DNA from: Pseudomonas nitroreducens TX1
GTDB taxonomy: Bacteria > Pseudomonadota > Gammaproteobacteria > Pseudomonadales > Pseudomonadaceae
NCBI RefSeq assembly: GCF_000313755.1
Contig: NZ_AMZB01000136.1
Location: 124,001-188,000, forward strand
Length of the DNA: 64,000 nucleotides
Direction: 5' to 3'
Under the pieces are notes generated by a model. The model was not told where the DNA came from. It did not search any database and worked only from the letters and a program-made list of their open reading frames with translations. Positions 1 through 10,831 of this stretch are shown one piece after another. The translations under genes and the position numbers were made by a program. The first letter of the stretch is position 1; every line of letters begins with the position of its first letter.

Positions 1-1
1 A

Positions 2-82
2 GGCCTACCGGCTATTGCCTATGAAGGAGCCGTCAACCAGGGCAACATACTTTCCTACAAATATCTCGGAAGGCTCCGATGA
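2..82 (+). other. possible C-terminal end of a CDS entering from upstream
   Basis: An open frame runs from the window edge to a TGA at 80-82 and would encode about 26 residues ending in KYLGRLR. It could be the tail of a gene starting before the window, but codon third positions are much less GC-rich than in neighbouring genes, and nothing is recognisable. It may be non-coding. Confidence 0.2.
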
Positions 83-142
83 GTCTGGCGTGAGTTCGCT
101 GTCTAGAGTACTCACCCTTTTTCATCAGCCGGACCTTCCGCC

Positions 143-385
143 ATGAACCTCGCTCCCGACAGTCTCTGGGTCGATGTGGAGACCTGGTCTCCCTACCGCC
201 CGCAACGCATCCTCCACGGCCGCATCAGCCGCGCGGACTATCTCGCCCTGTGCAATGGCCACGCGCCCTCCGAGGTGCGCCTGGGCGATTGCCAGAGCCG
301 CCACTGCCCGACCGGCCCGGTACAGGACCTGTTCCTCAGCGGCTCGCACATCCTCAACGTCACCCCGGTGGAGCGGGTGGCCTGA
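143..385 (+). CDS. small hypothetical protein, tandem paralogue 1
   Basis: This 80-residue protein has no signal peptide or membrane segment and I do not recognise its family. It is clearly related to the next gene (510-767). Both share the pattern ISxxDYxALCxGxAPxxVRxxDCQS in the first half, followed by an aliphatic stretch with an IL core (HIL in this protein, YIL in the next). Conserved cysteines fall in the ALC and DCQS motifs. The two copies differ at most other positions, so the duplication is old or under diversifying change. The start is the ATG after CCTTCCGCC; no strong ribosome-binding site is seen. Function is unknown; the conserved pattern argues that it is a real coding gene. 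Confidence 0.6.
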   Translation: MNLAPDSLWVDVETWSPYRPQRILHGRISRADYLALCNGHAPSEVRLGDCQSRHCPTGPVQDLFLSGSHILNVTPVERVA

Positions 386-509
386 ACGGCGAGGGCTGGA
401 GATTCGGAGAGGAAAGTCCCACAGCCCATTCAGAGGAACCCGACAGAGCCTGCACGGAACCGACGTTAAGGTTTGCCCCCTCTTCTCACCCATGTGGAGC
501 GACGTGGCA

Positions 510-767
510 ATGAACGAACATCTCAAGGTCGAAGTCGTGGTTCGCGCGCATAATCGCGAGTCCTCAGTGCTCCAGGGCTGGATCAGCCAGGGCGACTACT
601 CCGCGCTGTGCCATGGCGCGGCGCCGTTCGTGGTGCGCATGAACGACTGCCAGTCGGAGATGGGGCTGCTCGAACGGCCGGAAGACATCTACGTACGCAG
701 CGCCTACATCCTCAGCATCGAAGTGCTCGACCGCCTGCCTGCGCGTCAGTCGGCCATGCCACGGTAG
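510..767 (+). CDS. small hypothetical protein, tandem paralogue 2
   Basis: This 85-residue protein is the second copy of the family begun at 143. It keeps ISQGDYSALCHG, AAPFVVR and NDCQS, then an IL-containing hydrophobic segment (residues about 65-72). The start was placed at the ATG at 510 because alignment with paralogue 1 begins there; a longer in-frame extension to 174 runs through paralogue 1 in another frame and is spurious. Its 3' end overlaps the convergent methyltransferase gene by 22 bp (746-767). The 124 bp between the paralogues holds no clear terminator, so they may be co-transcribed. Function is unknown. Confidence 0.6.
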   Translation: MNEHLKVEVVVRAHNRESSVLQGWISQGDYSALCHGAAPFVVRMNDCQSEMGLLERPEDIYVRSAYILSIEVLDRLPARQSAMPR

Positions 768-1357
768 ACGTAGGTCATGGGCCGCGGGCCCGGCAGGTAA
801 TCCTGGATCAGTTCGCGCAAGTGGAAGCCACCGGATTCGATCAGCGCCGGCATGTCGCGGTCCAGGTGGCAGCCGCCGGCCAGCGGCTTCCACACCGGCG
901 TCAGGCGGTGCTGCCAGGCACGCACGCTGGCGTCCGGCGCCAGGCCGTGTTCGCAGAAGAAAAATTCGCCACCGGGCTTGAGCACCCGGCGCATTTCCTT
1001 CAGCGCCGCCACGGCATCGGGAATGCTGCACAGGGTGAAGGTGCAGACGATGCTGTCGAAGCTCGCGGCGTCGGCGCGGATCTCGCCCAGCTCCAGCGCC
1101 ACCATCTCCACCGGGATGCCAATCGCCGCGGCGCGGTTGCGGGCGAGCTTCTGCATCTGCGCCGCGGGGTCGACCCCGACGATTGTCGACACTTTCGCCG
1201 GATCGTAGAACGACAGGTTCAGCCCGGTGCCCATGCCGATCTCCAGCACCCGGCCATGGGCGCGGGGCACCAGCAGCGAGCGCTGCTTCATCACATCGCC
1301 CAGTCCGCAGGCGAAGTCGATCAGCCGGGGCAGGACATAACGGTCGTAGAGTTGCAT
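746..1357 (-). CDS. class I SAM-dependent methyltransferase (PmtA/UbiE-like)
   Basis: The 203-residue protein has the Rossmann SAM-binding motif VLEIGMGTG, the acidic GVDP loop and an FDSIVCTFTLCSIPD segment, followed by the RVLKPGGEF motif typical of UbiE/COQ5-type methyltransferases. In P. aeruginosa the gene beside the prp regulator is, from memory, pmtA (phosphatidylethanolamine N-methyltransferase), so a phospholipid substrate is plausible but inferred. The start at 1357 (MQLYDRY) was preferred over an upstream in-frame ATG at 1480 because GGAG lies eight bases before it and the family normally begins near this residue. It is divergent from gntR and convergent with the small gene at 510. 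Confidence 0.8.
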   Translation of the reverse strand: MQLYDRYVLPRLIDFACGLGDVMKQRSLLVPRAHGRVLEIGMGTGLNLSFYDPAKVSTIVGVDPAAQMQKLARNRAAAIGIPVEMVALELGEIRADAASFDSIVCTFTLCSIPDAVAALKEMRRVLKPGGEFFFCEHGLAPDASVRAWQHRLTPVWKPLAGGCHLDRDMPALIESGGFHLRELIQDYLPGPRPMTYVYRGMAD

Positions 1358-1502
1358 GCGTGTGATCTCCGCTTTTCCCCTGATCCTAGCGGTCCTCAGC
1401 CGCGCCGGCTCAGGGGCTGATGAGGGGATATCCGCCAATTTCACGGACAGCAGCGCCGACTGACCACTCCCCTTGGGCATAAACCCTGGCGGCCGTTAGA
1501 CG

Positions 1503-1586
1503 ATTGTCGACACTTCATCAAATCTTGATTGACCCAGAGGCTTTCGAGGGGTAGCTTTCGCCGCACATCAAGAAGATTGTCGACAC
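1503..1586 (+). promoter_or_regulatory. prp operon promoter framed by two GTCGAC operator boxes
   Basis: A sigma-70-like promoter TTGACC (1529-1534), 17-base spacer, TAGCTT (1552-1557) precedes gntR. An identical ATTGTCGACAC box lies on each side: 1503-1513 (about -61 to -51) and 1576-1586 (about +12 to +22, ending one base before the gntR start). The near-palindrome TTGTCGACA resembles operators of FCD-type GntR proteins. The layout fits autorepression by the adjacent regulator; that is inference. Confidence 0.6.
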
Positions 1587-1587
1587 C

Positions 1588-2310
1588 ATGAGCGATAGCC
1601 TGACTCTGCCAAGCCCCGTTTCCGACGACAGCGAGACCCTCTCGGAACACGTGTTCCGCAAGATCCAGTCCGCCATCGTCAAGGGCGAGATCGCCCCCGG
1701 CAGCAAGATTTCCGAGCCGGAACTGGCGCGCACCTACGGCATCAGCCGGGGCCCGCTGCGCGAGGCGATCCACCGCCTGGAAGGCCAGAAGCTGCTGGTG
1801 CGCGTACCGCACGTCGGCGCGCGGGTGGTGTCGCTGAGCCACGAGGAGCTGCTGGAGCTCTACGAGATCCGCGAATCCCTCGAAGGCATGGCCTGCCGCC
1901 TGGCCGCCGAGCGCATGAGCCAGGAAGAGATCGACGAGCTGCGCCGTGTGCTCGACACCCACGAGCGCGACGAGGCGTTCCAGGCCGGCCGTGGCTACTA
2001 CCAGCAGGAAGGCGACTACGACTTCCACTACCGGATCATCCAAGGCAGCGGCAACCGCACCCTCACCCGCATGCTCTGCGGCGAGCTCTACCAGCTGGTG
2101 CGCATGTACCGCCTGCAGTTCTCGGCGACGCCCAACCGGCCGCGCCAGGCTTTCGCCGAGCACCACCGGATTCTCGATGCCATCGCCGATCGTGACGGCG
2201 AGCTGGCCGAGTTGCTGATGCGCCGTCACATCGGCGCCTCGAAACGCAATGTGGAGCGTCACTACCTGGACGCCCAAGCCAAGACAGCCAACGTACGAGG
2301 TGAACAATGA
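1588..2310 (+). CDS. GntR/FCD-family regulator of the methylcitrate operon
   Basis: The 240-residue protein has an N-terminal GntR winged helix (about residues 18-82, recognition helix in [13 protein letters not shown]) and a C-terminal FCD ligand-binding domain. Likely metal ligands are Asp143, His147, His193 and His214. It is the first gene of the operon and overlaps prpB by 4 bp (ATGA). In Pseudomonas this position is occupied by the GntR-type controller of propionate catabolism, so the effector is probably 2-methylcitrate or a related acid (inferred from context). One of the two operator boxes abuts its own start codon, and no strong ribosome-binding site is seen, so expression is probably low and autoregulated. 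Confidence 0.88.
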   Translation: MSDSLTLPSPVSDDSETLSEHVFRKIQSAIVKGEIAPGSKISEPELARTYGISRGPLREAIHRLEGQKLLVRVPHVGARVVSLSHEELLELYEIRESLEGMACRLAAERMSQEEIDELRRVLDTHERDEAFQAGRGYYQQEGDYDFHYRIIQGSGNRTLTRMLCGELYQLVRMYRLQFSATPNRPRQAFAEHHRILDAIADRDGELAELLMRRHIGASKRNVERHYLDAQAKTANVRGEQ

Positions 2311-3194
2311 GCTACAAGACCGCCGGCCAACGTTTCCGTGACGCCCTTGCCGAAGAAAAGCCGCTGCAGGTGATCGGCGCGATCAACGCCAACCACGCCC
2401 TGCTGGCCAAGCGCGCCGGCTTCAAGGCCATCTACCTCTCCGGTGGCGGAGTGGCGGCGGGTTCCCTCGGCCTGCCGGACCTGGGCATCAACACCCTGGA
2501 TGACGTGCTCACCGACGTACGCCGCATCACCGACGTCTGCGACCTGCCGCTGCTGGTGGACATCGACACCGGCTTCGGCCCCAGCGCCTTCAACATCGAG
2601 CGCACCGTGAAGAGCCTGATCAAGGCCGGCGCCGCCGCCGCCCATATCGAAGACCAGGTCGGCGCCAAGCGCTGCGGCCACCGTCCGGGCAAGGAAATCG
2701 TCTCCGTCGACGAAATGGCTGACCGCGTGAAAGCCGCCGCCGATGCCAAGACCGACCCGAACTTCTTCCTGATCGCCCGTACCGACGCCATCCAGGCCGA
2801 GGGCGTGGACGCCGCCATCGAGCGCTGCCTGCGCTACGTCGAGGCCGGTGCCGATGCGATCTTCGCCGAAGCCGCCTACGACCTGCCGACCTACAAGCGC
2901 TTCGTCGATGCGCTGAACGTGCCGATCCTGGCCAACATCACCGAGTTCGGCGCCACCCCGCTGTTCACCCGCGACGAACTGGCCTCGGTCGGCGTGGCCA
3001 TCCAGCTGTATCCGCTGTCCGCCTTCCGCGCCGCCAACAAGGCCGCCGAAGCCGTGTACACCGCGATCCGCCAGGAAGGCCACCAGCAGAACGTGATCGA
3101 GCTGATGCAGACCCGCGCCGAGCTGTACGACCGCATCGGCTACCACGCCTTCGAGCAGAAGCTCGACGCGCTGTTCGCTGCTGGCAAGAAGTGA
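2307..3194 (+). CDS. prpB: 2-methylisocitrate lyase PrpB
   Basis: PrpB cleaves (2S,3R)-2-methylisocitrate to pyruvate and succinate, the last step of the methylcitrate cycle. The 295-residue length is typical. The isocitrate-lyase/PEP-mutase signature KRCGH is at residues 121-125, with the metal-binding DIDTGFG segment near 85-91 and HIEDQ at 113-117. The start codon overlaps the gntR stop by four bases, so translation is coupled. A 215-bp gap carrying an inverted repeat separates it from prpC. Confidence 0.97.
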   Translation: MSYKTAGQRFRDALAEEKPLQVIGAINANHALLAKRAGFKAIYLSGGGVAAGSLGLPDLGINTLDDVLTDVRRITDVCDLPLLVDIDTGFGPSAFNIERTVKSLIKAGAAAAHIEDQVGAKRCGHRPGKEIVSVDEMADRVKAAADAKTDPNFFLIARTDAIQAEGVDAAIERCLRYVEAGADAIFAEAAYDLPTYKRFVDALNVPILANITEFGATPLFTRDELASVGVAIQLYPLSAFRAANKAAEAVYTAIRQEGHQQNVIELMQTRAELYDRIGYHAFEQKLDALFAAGKK

Positions 3195-3226
3195 TTTTCG
3201 TTCGTTCAGGCCAGGCCTGGACGAAT

Positions 3227-3304
3227 CGTAGGGTGCATAACGCCTCAGGCGTTATCCACCATCGGCTGTAACGGCGGATAACGCTTCGCGTTATTCGCCC
3301 TACG
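3227..3304. repeat. inverted repeat element, GATAACGC family, copy 1
   Basis: A 78-bp palindromic unit begins CGTAGGGTGCATAACGCC and ends in its approximate complement ATTCGCCCTACG, with internal GCGTTATC/GATAACGC arms. It sits between prpB and prpC. Related copies are at 43231-43324 and 44161-44247. It can form a strong hairpin in the operon transcript and might stabilise or attenuate it. Confidence 0.8.
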
Positions 3305-3409
3305 CCACGGCGAAGCCCGAGCGGCTTTCGCCAACCAGATTCGAACCGACCGCACGGCCCAGGCCAGCGGAACAAGAACAAGCAACCGGATTTGATGAGG
3401 AGACACGCG

Positions 3410-4566
3410 ATGAGCGCTACCGCAGAAACCACCACCGGCTTCAAGCCGAAGAAGTCCGTGGCCCTGAGTGGCACCGCCGCTGGCAACACCGCCCTGTGCA
3501 CCGTCGGCCGCACCGGCAACGACCTGCACTACCGTGGCTATGACGTCCTGGATTTCGCCAACCGCTGCGACTTCGAGGAAATCGCCCACCTGCTGGTCCA
3601 CGGCAAGCTGCCCAACGCCGCCGAACTGGCCGGCTACAAGGCCAAGCTCAAAGCCCTGCGCGGCCTGCCGGCCGGCGTCAAGGCCGCCCTGGAAACCCTG
3701 CCGCCGTCCGCCCACCCGATGGACGTGATGCGCACCGCCGTGTCCGTGCTCGGCTGCCTGTCGCCGGAGAAGGACGACCACAACCATCCGGGCGCCCGCG
3801 ACATCGCCGACAAGCTGATGGCCTCCCTGGGTTCCGCCCTGCTCTACTGGTACCACTTCAGCCACAACGGCAAGCGCATCGAAGTCGAGACCGACGATGA
3901 GTCCATCGGCGGCCACTTCCTGCACCTGCTGCACGGCCAGAAGCCGCGTGAATCCTGGGTGCGCGCCATGCACACCTCGCTCAACCTGTACGCCGAGCAC
4001 GAGTTCAACGCCTCCACCTTCACCTCCCGCGTGATCGCCGGCACCGGCTCGGACATGTACTCCTGCATCGCCGGTGCCATCGGCGCGCTGCGCGGTCCGA
4101 AACACGGCGGCGCCAACGAGGTGGCCTTCGAGATCCAGAAGCGCTACGACAACCCGGACGAAGCCGAGGCCGACATCCGTGCCCGCGTCGAGCGCAAGGA
4201 AGTGGTGATCGGCTTCGGCCACCCGGTCTACACCGTGTCCGACCCGCGCAACAAAGTGATCAAGGAAGTCGCTCACCAGCTGTCCGTCGAGCAGTCCAAC
4301 ACCAAGATGTATGACATCGCCGAGCGCCTGGAAAGCGTGATGTGGGAAATCAAGAAGATGTTCCCCAACCTCGACTGGTTCAGCGCCGTCAGCTACCACA
4401 TGATGGGCGTGCCGACCGCCATGTTCACCCCGCTGTTCGTGATCGCCCGCACCGCCGGCTGGTCCGCCCACGTCATCGAGCAGCGCATCGACGGCAAGAT
4501 CATCCGCCCGAGCGCCAACTACACAGGCCCTGAAGACCTGAAGTTCGTGCCGCTCAAGGATCGCAA

Positions 4567-4570
<4 letters not shown>
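3410..4570 (+). CDS. prpC: 2-methylcitrate synthase PrpC
   Basis: PrpC condenses propionyl-CoA with oxaloacetate to give 2-methylcitrate. The 386-residue protein shows the citrate-synthase catalytic residues His232 (GPKHGG), His271 (GFGHPVYT) and Asp322 (NLDWFSA). Its short length matches the PrpC/type-I bacterial subgroup rather than the longer GltA. The start was set at the ATG at 3410, six to eight bases after GAGGAGA; the in-frame TTG/ATG codons at 3392 and 3395 lie upstream of or inside that binding site. The stop overlaps the acnD start (ATGA), showing coupled translation. Confidence 0.97.
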
Positions 4571-7179
<2,609 letters not shown>

Positions 7180-7220
7180 TGTATCGGCTCCGGCCTGCCG
7201 AGTGCAGGCCGGGTTGAAAG

Positions 7221-7350
7221 CCCCTCTCCCCCGCCCTCTCCCTGAAGGGAGAGGAAGCTGTCCGTGCCGGCTGATGCCATGGTCTCAACCTGCACCCAAC
7301 GGTCCCCTCTCCCTTCGGAGCGGGGCGCGCAGCCAGGGTTAGGGAGAGGG
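7221..7350 (+). repeat. CCCTCTCCC/GGGAGAGGG repeat family, copy A (forward)
   Basis: The unit has a left hairpin (CCCTCTCCCTGAAGGGAGAGG), a spacer with the conserved core GTGCCGGCTGATG followed by TGCACC, and a right hairpin ending AGGGTTAGGGAGAGGG. It lies between acnD and prpF. An almost exact inverse copy lies just after prpF (8806-8934). Confidence 0.85.
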
Positions 7351-7383
7351 CAGCCCACCACCGAATTCCCAGGGACCCGACCC

Positions 7384-8571
7384 ATGCCCCACGTACCCCA
7401 AGTGAAGATACCCGCCACCTACATCCGCGGCGGCACCAGCAAGGGCGTGTTCTTCCGCCTGCAGGACCTGCCCGAGCGCTGCCAGGTGCCCGGCGCGGCG
7501 CGCGACAAGCTGTTCATGCGCGTGATCGGCAGCCCCGATCCGTACAGCGCGCACATCGACGGCATGGGCGGCGCGACCTCCAGCACCAGCAAGTGCGTGA
7601 TCCTGTCGAAAAGCACCCAGCCGGACCACGACGTCGACTACCTCTACGGGCAGATTTCCATCGACAAGGCCTTCGTCGACTGGAGCGGCAACTGCGGCAA
7701 CCTCTCCACCGCCGCCGGCTCCTTCGCCATCCACGCAGGTCTCGTCGACCCGTCGCGCATCCCGGACAACGGCACCTGCGTGGTGCGTATCTGGCAGGCC
7801 AACATCCAGAAGACCATCATCGCCCACGTGCCGATCACCAACGGCCAGGTGCAGGAAACCGGCGACTTCGAGCTGGACGGCGTGACCTTCCCCGCCGCCG
7901 AGATCGTGCTGGAATTCCTCGACCCGTCCGACGATAGCGACGAAGGCGGCTCGATGTTCCCCACCGGCAACCTGGTGGACGATCTGGAAGTCCCCGGCAT
8001 CGGCACCTTCAAGGCGACCATGATCACCGCCGGCATCCCGACCATCTTCGTCAACGCCCAGGACATCGGCTACCAGGGCACCGAGCTGCGCGAAGCGATC
8101 AATGGCGACCCCGAGCAGCTGGCGCGCTTCGAGAAATTCCGCATCGCCGGCGCCCTGCGCATGGGCCTGATCAAGACGGCCGAAGAAGCCGCAACCCGCC
8201 AGCACACGCCGAAGATCGCCTTCGTCGCGCCGGCCAAGGACTACGTCACCTCCAGCGGCAAACAGGTGCAGGCCGGCGACATCGACCTGCTGGTGCGCGC
8301 GCTGTCCATGGGCAAGCTGCACCACGCCATGATGGGCACCGCCGCCGTGGCCATCGGCACCGCCGCCGCCATTCCCGGCACCCTGGTGAACCTCGCCGCC
8401 GGTGGTGGCGAACGCAGCGCGGTGCGCTTCGGCCATCCCTCCGGCACCCTGCGTGTGGGCGCCGAGGCCAAGCAGGTGAACGGCGAATGGACCGTGACCA
8501 AGGCCATCATGAGTCGCAGCTCGCGCATCCTCATGGAAGGCTGGGTAAGGGTGCCGGGGGATTCGTTCTGA
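7384..8571 (+). CDS. prpF: 2-methylaconitate cis-trans isomerase PrpF
   Basis: PrpF isomerises 2-methyl-trans-aconitate to the cis form, allowing AcnD or another aconitase to finish 2-methylisocitrate synthesis. The 395-residue protein belongs to the DapF-fold PrpF family, with YIRGGTSKGVFF near the N terminus and WSGNCGNLS near residue 100. The start at 7384 was chosen because the preceding in-frame sequence runs through the intergenic repeat. It is 204 bp from acnD, with repeat copy A between. A rho-independent terminator follows, and prpD is not found next to it. Confidence 0.95.
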   Translation: MPHVPQVKIPATYIRGGTSKGVFFRLQDLPERCQVPGAARDKLFMRVIGSPDPYSAHIDGMGGATSSTSKCVILSKSTQPDHDVDYLYGQISIDKAFVDWSGNCGNLSTAAGSFAIHAGLVDPSRIPDNGTCVVRIWQANIQKTIIAHVPITNGQVQETGDFELDGVTFPAAEIVLEFLDPSDDSDEGGSMFPTGNLVDDLEVPGIGTFKATMITAGIPTIFVNAQDIGYQGTELREAINGDPEQLARFEKFRIAGALRMGLIKTAEEAATRQHTPKIAFVAPAKDYVTSSGKQVQAGDIDLLVRALSMGKLHHAMMGTAAVAIGTAAAIPGTLVNLAAGGGERSAVRFGHPSGTLRVGAEAKQVNGEWTVTKAIMSRSSRILMEGWVRVPGDSF

Positions 8572-8597
8572 TCCTTCGGTGATGCCGTCAAAACACA

Positions 8598-8625
8598 AGG
8601 CCCGCGGATGCGGGCCTCGTTTTTT
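8598..8625 (+). terminator. rho-independent terminator of the prp operon
   Basis: A GC-rich hairpin (AGGCCCGC-GGAT-GCGGGCCT) is followed by CGTTTTTT, 27 bp after the prpF stop. Confidence 0.9.
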
Positions 8626-8708
8626 CCTGGGGAAGATCGTGCCTGGGGTGAGGGCTGATCAATGCGCCGATGCATCCCAGTTGGCACGAGCGACACGCTT
8701 TTGATCTC

Positions 8709-8777
8709 GTAGGAGCGGAGCTTCTCCGCGAACACCGGCGCGAGCTGAACGTTTCGCGGACAAGGTCCGCTTCTACG
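8709..8777. repeat. REP-like inverted pair (CGTAGGAGCGGA variant)
   Basis: CGTAGGAGCGGAGCTTCTCCGCGAA is followed by an inverted partner ending GGTCCGCTTCTACG. It is a divergent member of the Pseudomonas REP group. With repeat copy B it fills the 379-bp gap 8626-9004; no gene is seen there. Confidence 0.7.
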
Positions 8778-8805
8778 TAGTTGGGTATTCCTCAGCGGAG
8801 GCTTG

Positions 8806-8934
8806 CCCTCTCCCTAACCCTGGCTGCGCGCCCCGCTCCGAAGGGAGAGGGGACCGTTCGGAGTAGGATGAAACCGTGGCATCAGCCAGCACGGACGGCT
8901 CCCTCTCCCTTCAGGGAGAGGGCTGGGGAGAGGG
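8806..8934 (-). repeat. CCCTCTCCC/GGGAGAGGG repeat family, copy B (inverted)
   Basis: This copy is the reverse complement of copy A: it opens CCCTCTCCCTAACCCTGGC, carries the CATCAGCCAGCACGGAC core, and closes with a GGGAGAGGGCTGGGGAGAGGG end. Copies A and B bracket prpF in opposite orientation. Confidence 0.85.
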
Positions 8935-9004
8935 AAGGACCCCGAGCACGGACTCGCAGAAGAAGACAGTTGCTCCTACGAATGCGCCCGATGCAGATCC
9001 GGCG

Positions 9005-9595
9005 TCAGGCGACGAAGTCGCCTTGCAACTGTTCCAGCAAGACCTGGATGCGCGCCAGGCGCACGGTGGGGTCGTCCATCTCCAGCAGCACCTGCTTCTG
9101 GTCGCGCTCGAACGGCAGCAGATAAGCGAGCTGGCAGGCCAATGCCTGCTGGCCGTTGACCTCACCGCCCATTTCCAATGCCGATACCATCGGGTGCATG
9201 GACAGCGCCTCCAGCAGAGCCGCCAGGTCGTCGTGCTCCTTGGTCAGCGGCCGATCGGGCTGTTCGTCCAGCCACTCCACCTCGGCCACGGTCAGTTGAT
9301 CCGTCTGCACATTGGCCGAAAGCACGCGGAAGCGCCGCCCGCCCTCGACCCGGATGCCCAGCAAGCCGTTGGACTGCTGCTGCCAGTCGCAGATACGCGC
9401 CTCGCAGCCGACCAGGCTGTAGCGCTCCGGCGCATCGCCGACTTCCTCACCCTCGACGATGGCTACCACGCCAAACCCGCCGCTCTGCTTCATGCAGCGG
9501 CCGATCATGTCCAGGTAGCGCGCCTCGAATATCTGCAGGTCGAGGCGGCAGCCGGGAAACAGCACGGTATTGAGGGGGAAGAGCGGAAAACTCAT
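9005..9595 (-). CDS. Lon substrate-binding (LON) domain protein, no protease domain
   Basis: The 196-residue protein corresponds only to the N-terminal substrate-recognition domain of Lon: it opens with FPLFPLNTVLFPGCRLDLQIFEARYLDM and has the PLxGxxR-like GLLGIRVEGGRRFRV strand. The AAA+ ATPase and Ser-Lys protease parts are absent. Such stand-alone LON proteins are common in Pseudomonas and are of unknown function, possibly adaptors. The start at 9595 was chosen over the ATG at 9607 because GGGAG lies five bases before it. It is a single gene followed by repeat-rich DNA. Confidence 0.88.
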   Translation of the reverse strand: MSFPLFPLNTVLFPGCRLDLQIFEARYLDMIGRCMKQSGGFGVVAIVEGEEVGDAPERYSLVGCEARICDWQQQSNGLLGIRVEGGRRFRVLSANVQTDQLTVAEVEWLDEQPDRPLTKEHDDLAALLEALSMHPMVSALEMGGEVNGQQALACQLAYLLPFERDQKQVLLEMDDPTVRLARIQVLLEQLQGDFVA

Positions 9596-9619
9596 GGGTA
9601 CTCCCATTTTTGATCAGAG

Positions 9620-9752
9620 CCTGTTTACGCTCGTGCGAGCTAGAGCCGTAGTAGGCGGCAAGCGCCCGAAGAGCGGAGTTTACTGCTGTAAATGAGCATC
9701 TGAGGGCGTTTGCCAACGCCCTACGGTCGACGCGCAGCAGATCGTCAACAGG
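9620..9752. repeat. MITE-like element with imperfect terminal inverted repeats
   Basis: The element begins CCTGTTTACG (9620-9629) and ends CGTCAACAGG (9743-9752), inverted repeats matching at 9 of 10 positions. Inside are a GCGAGCTAGAGCC segment and the palindromic stretch GTTTACTGCTGTAAATGA. No coding capacity is seen. It fills the gap between lrgB and the LON gene. Non-autonomous mobile origin is inferred. Confidence 0.45.
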
Positions 9753-9755
9753 CGG

Positions 9756-10469
9756 TCAGGCGATCAGCGCTACCGCCAACGGTAGCAGCACCGCGGTGGC
9801 CACGCCCATCAGGCTCATGGCCAGGGCGGCGAAGGCGCCGCATTCCTCGCCCTCCTGCAGGGCGCGGGAGGTGCCGACGGCGTGGGCGGTCATGCCCAGC
9901 GCCATGCCTTGCGCGGCCGGGTGATGCACGCCGAAGCGGCGCAGCAGTTCCGGGCCGAGGATGGCGCCGAGTACACCGGTGATCAGCACGAACACCGCCG
10001 CCAGCGCCGCCACGCCGCCGATCTGGCTGGCGACGAGCATGGCAATCGGCGAGGTCACCGACTTGGGCGCCAGGCTCATCAACAGCTCGTGGTCGACGCC
10101 GAACAGCCAGCCCAGGCCGATCCCCAGGGCCGTGGCGAACAACCCGGCCACCACCAGCGTGATCAGCGTCGGCCAGAACAGCTGGCGGATGCGCTTGAGA
10201 TTGAGGAACAGCGGCACCGCGAGCGCCACGGTGGCGGGGCCGAGGAGGATGGTCAGCACCTTGGCGCTGGTGCTGTATTCGGCATAGTCGATACCGCAGG
10301 CCAGCAGCACCGCGATGACGATCAGCATCGACACCAGCACCGGCTGCAGGAACACCCAGCGCGTGCGCTCGTAGGCGGCCAGCGCCAGCTGGTAGGCGCC
10401 CAGGGTGACGCCCACGCAGAACAGCGGATGGTGGATGACGGCATTCACCGCGCCTTGCCAGTCGAACAT
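9756..10469 (-). CDS. LrgB/CidB-family inner-membrane protein
   Basis: The 237-residue protein is strongly hydrophobic with about seven or more membrane segments, and carries the family signature PKSVTSPIAM and the late GMTAHAVGTSRAL segment. LrgB partners LrgA in holin/antiholin-like control of murein hydrolase export or, in later studies, small-molecule transport. It overlaps the upstream lrgA-like gene by one base (shared A of TGATG), so the two are translationally coupled. The reading start is the ATG at 10469. Confidence 0.9.
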   Translation of the reverse strand: MFDWQGAVNAVIHHPLFCVGVTLGAYQLALAAYERTRWVFLQPVLVSMLIVIAVLLACGIDYAEYSTSAKVLTILLGPATVALAVPLFLNLKRIRQLFWPTLITLVVAGLFATALGIGLGWLFGVDHELLMSLAPKSVTSPIAMLVASQIGGVAALAAVFVLITGVLGAILGPELLRRFGVHHPAAQGMALGMTAHAVGTSRALQEGEECGAFAALAMSLMGVATAVLLPLAVALIA

Positions 10470-10831
10470 CACGCGCCCTCCTTCTGCTTGCGCTGGCGGT
10501 CGATGAGCTTCTGCATCAACCAGCCGGCGAACACGAAGGACACCAGCAGCGACAGCGCAAGCGCCCCGACGATGGCCCAGAAGTCCGCGGCGATCTGCTT
10601 GGCATAGGCCATTACGCCCACCGCCGCCGGCACCAGCAGTAGGGGCAGGTAGCGCAGCAGCGAGGAGGCGGCCTCGTTCACCGGCTTGCTCACCTCGCCG
10701 TTCCACACCAGGAAGGCGAACAGCAGCACCAGCCCAATGATGGGGCCGGGAATCATGTGCAGGATGAGAGCATTCAGGCCCGTGCCGAGCAGTTGGAACA
10801 GCACCAGCCAGGTCAGACCTCGTAACAACAT
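10469..10831 (-). CDS. LrgA/CidA-family holin-like membrane protein
   Basis: The 120-residue protein has four predicted hydrophobic helices, the conserved IPGPIIGLVLLF motif and a basic C terminus (QKLIDRQRKQKEGA), as in CidA/LrgA holin-like proteins. It is the first gene of the lrgA-lrgB pair. The start at 10831 is preferred because GGAG stands at a proper distance; the in-frame ATG at 10840 directly abuts that same GGAG. The role in autolysis or in organic-acid transport is family knowledge, not visible here. Confidence 0.88.
   Translation of the reverse strand: MLLRGLTWLVLFQLLGTGLNALILHMIPGPIIGLVLLFAFLVWNGEVSKPVNEAASSLLRYLPLLLVPAAVGVMAYAKQIAADFWAIVGALALSLLVSFVFAGWLMQKLIDRQRKQKEGA

Noticed and set aside
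405-419. CGGAGAGGAAAGTCC resembles the conserved 5' segment of RNase P RNA
   Set aside because: Only about 14 bases match; the rest of the roughly 350-nt RNA is absent from this 124-bp gap between two small genes.
1182-1192. Third ATTGTCGACAC box, inside the methyltransferase gene
   Set aside because: It codes for the conserved VSTIV stretch just before the GVDP loop, so the match is explained by protein coding; a regulatory role is possible but not needed.
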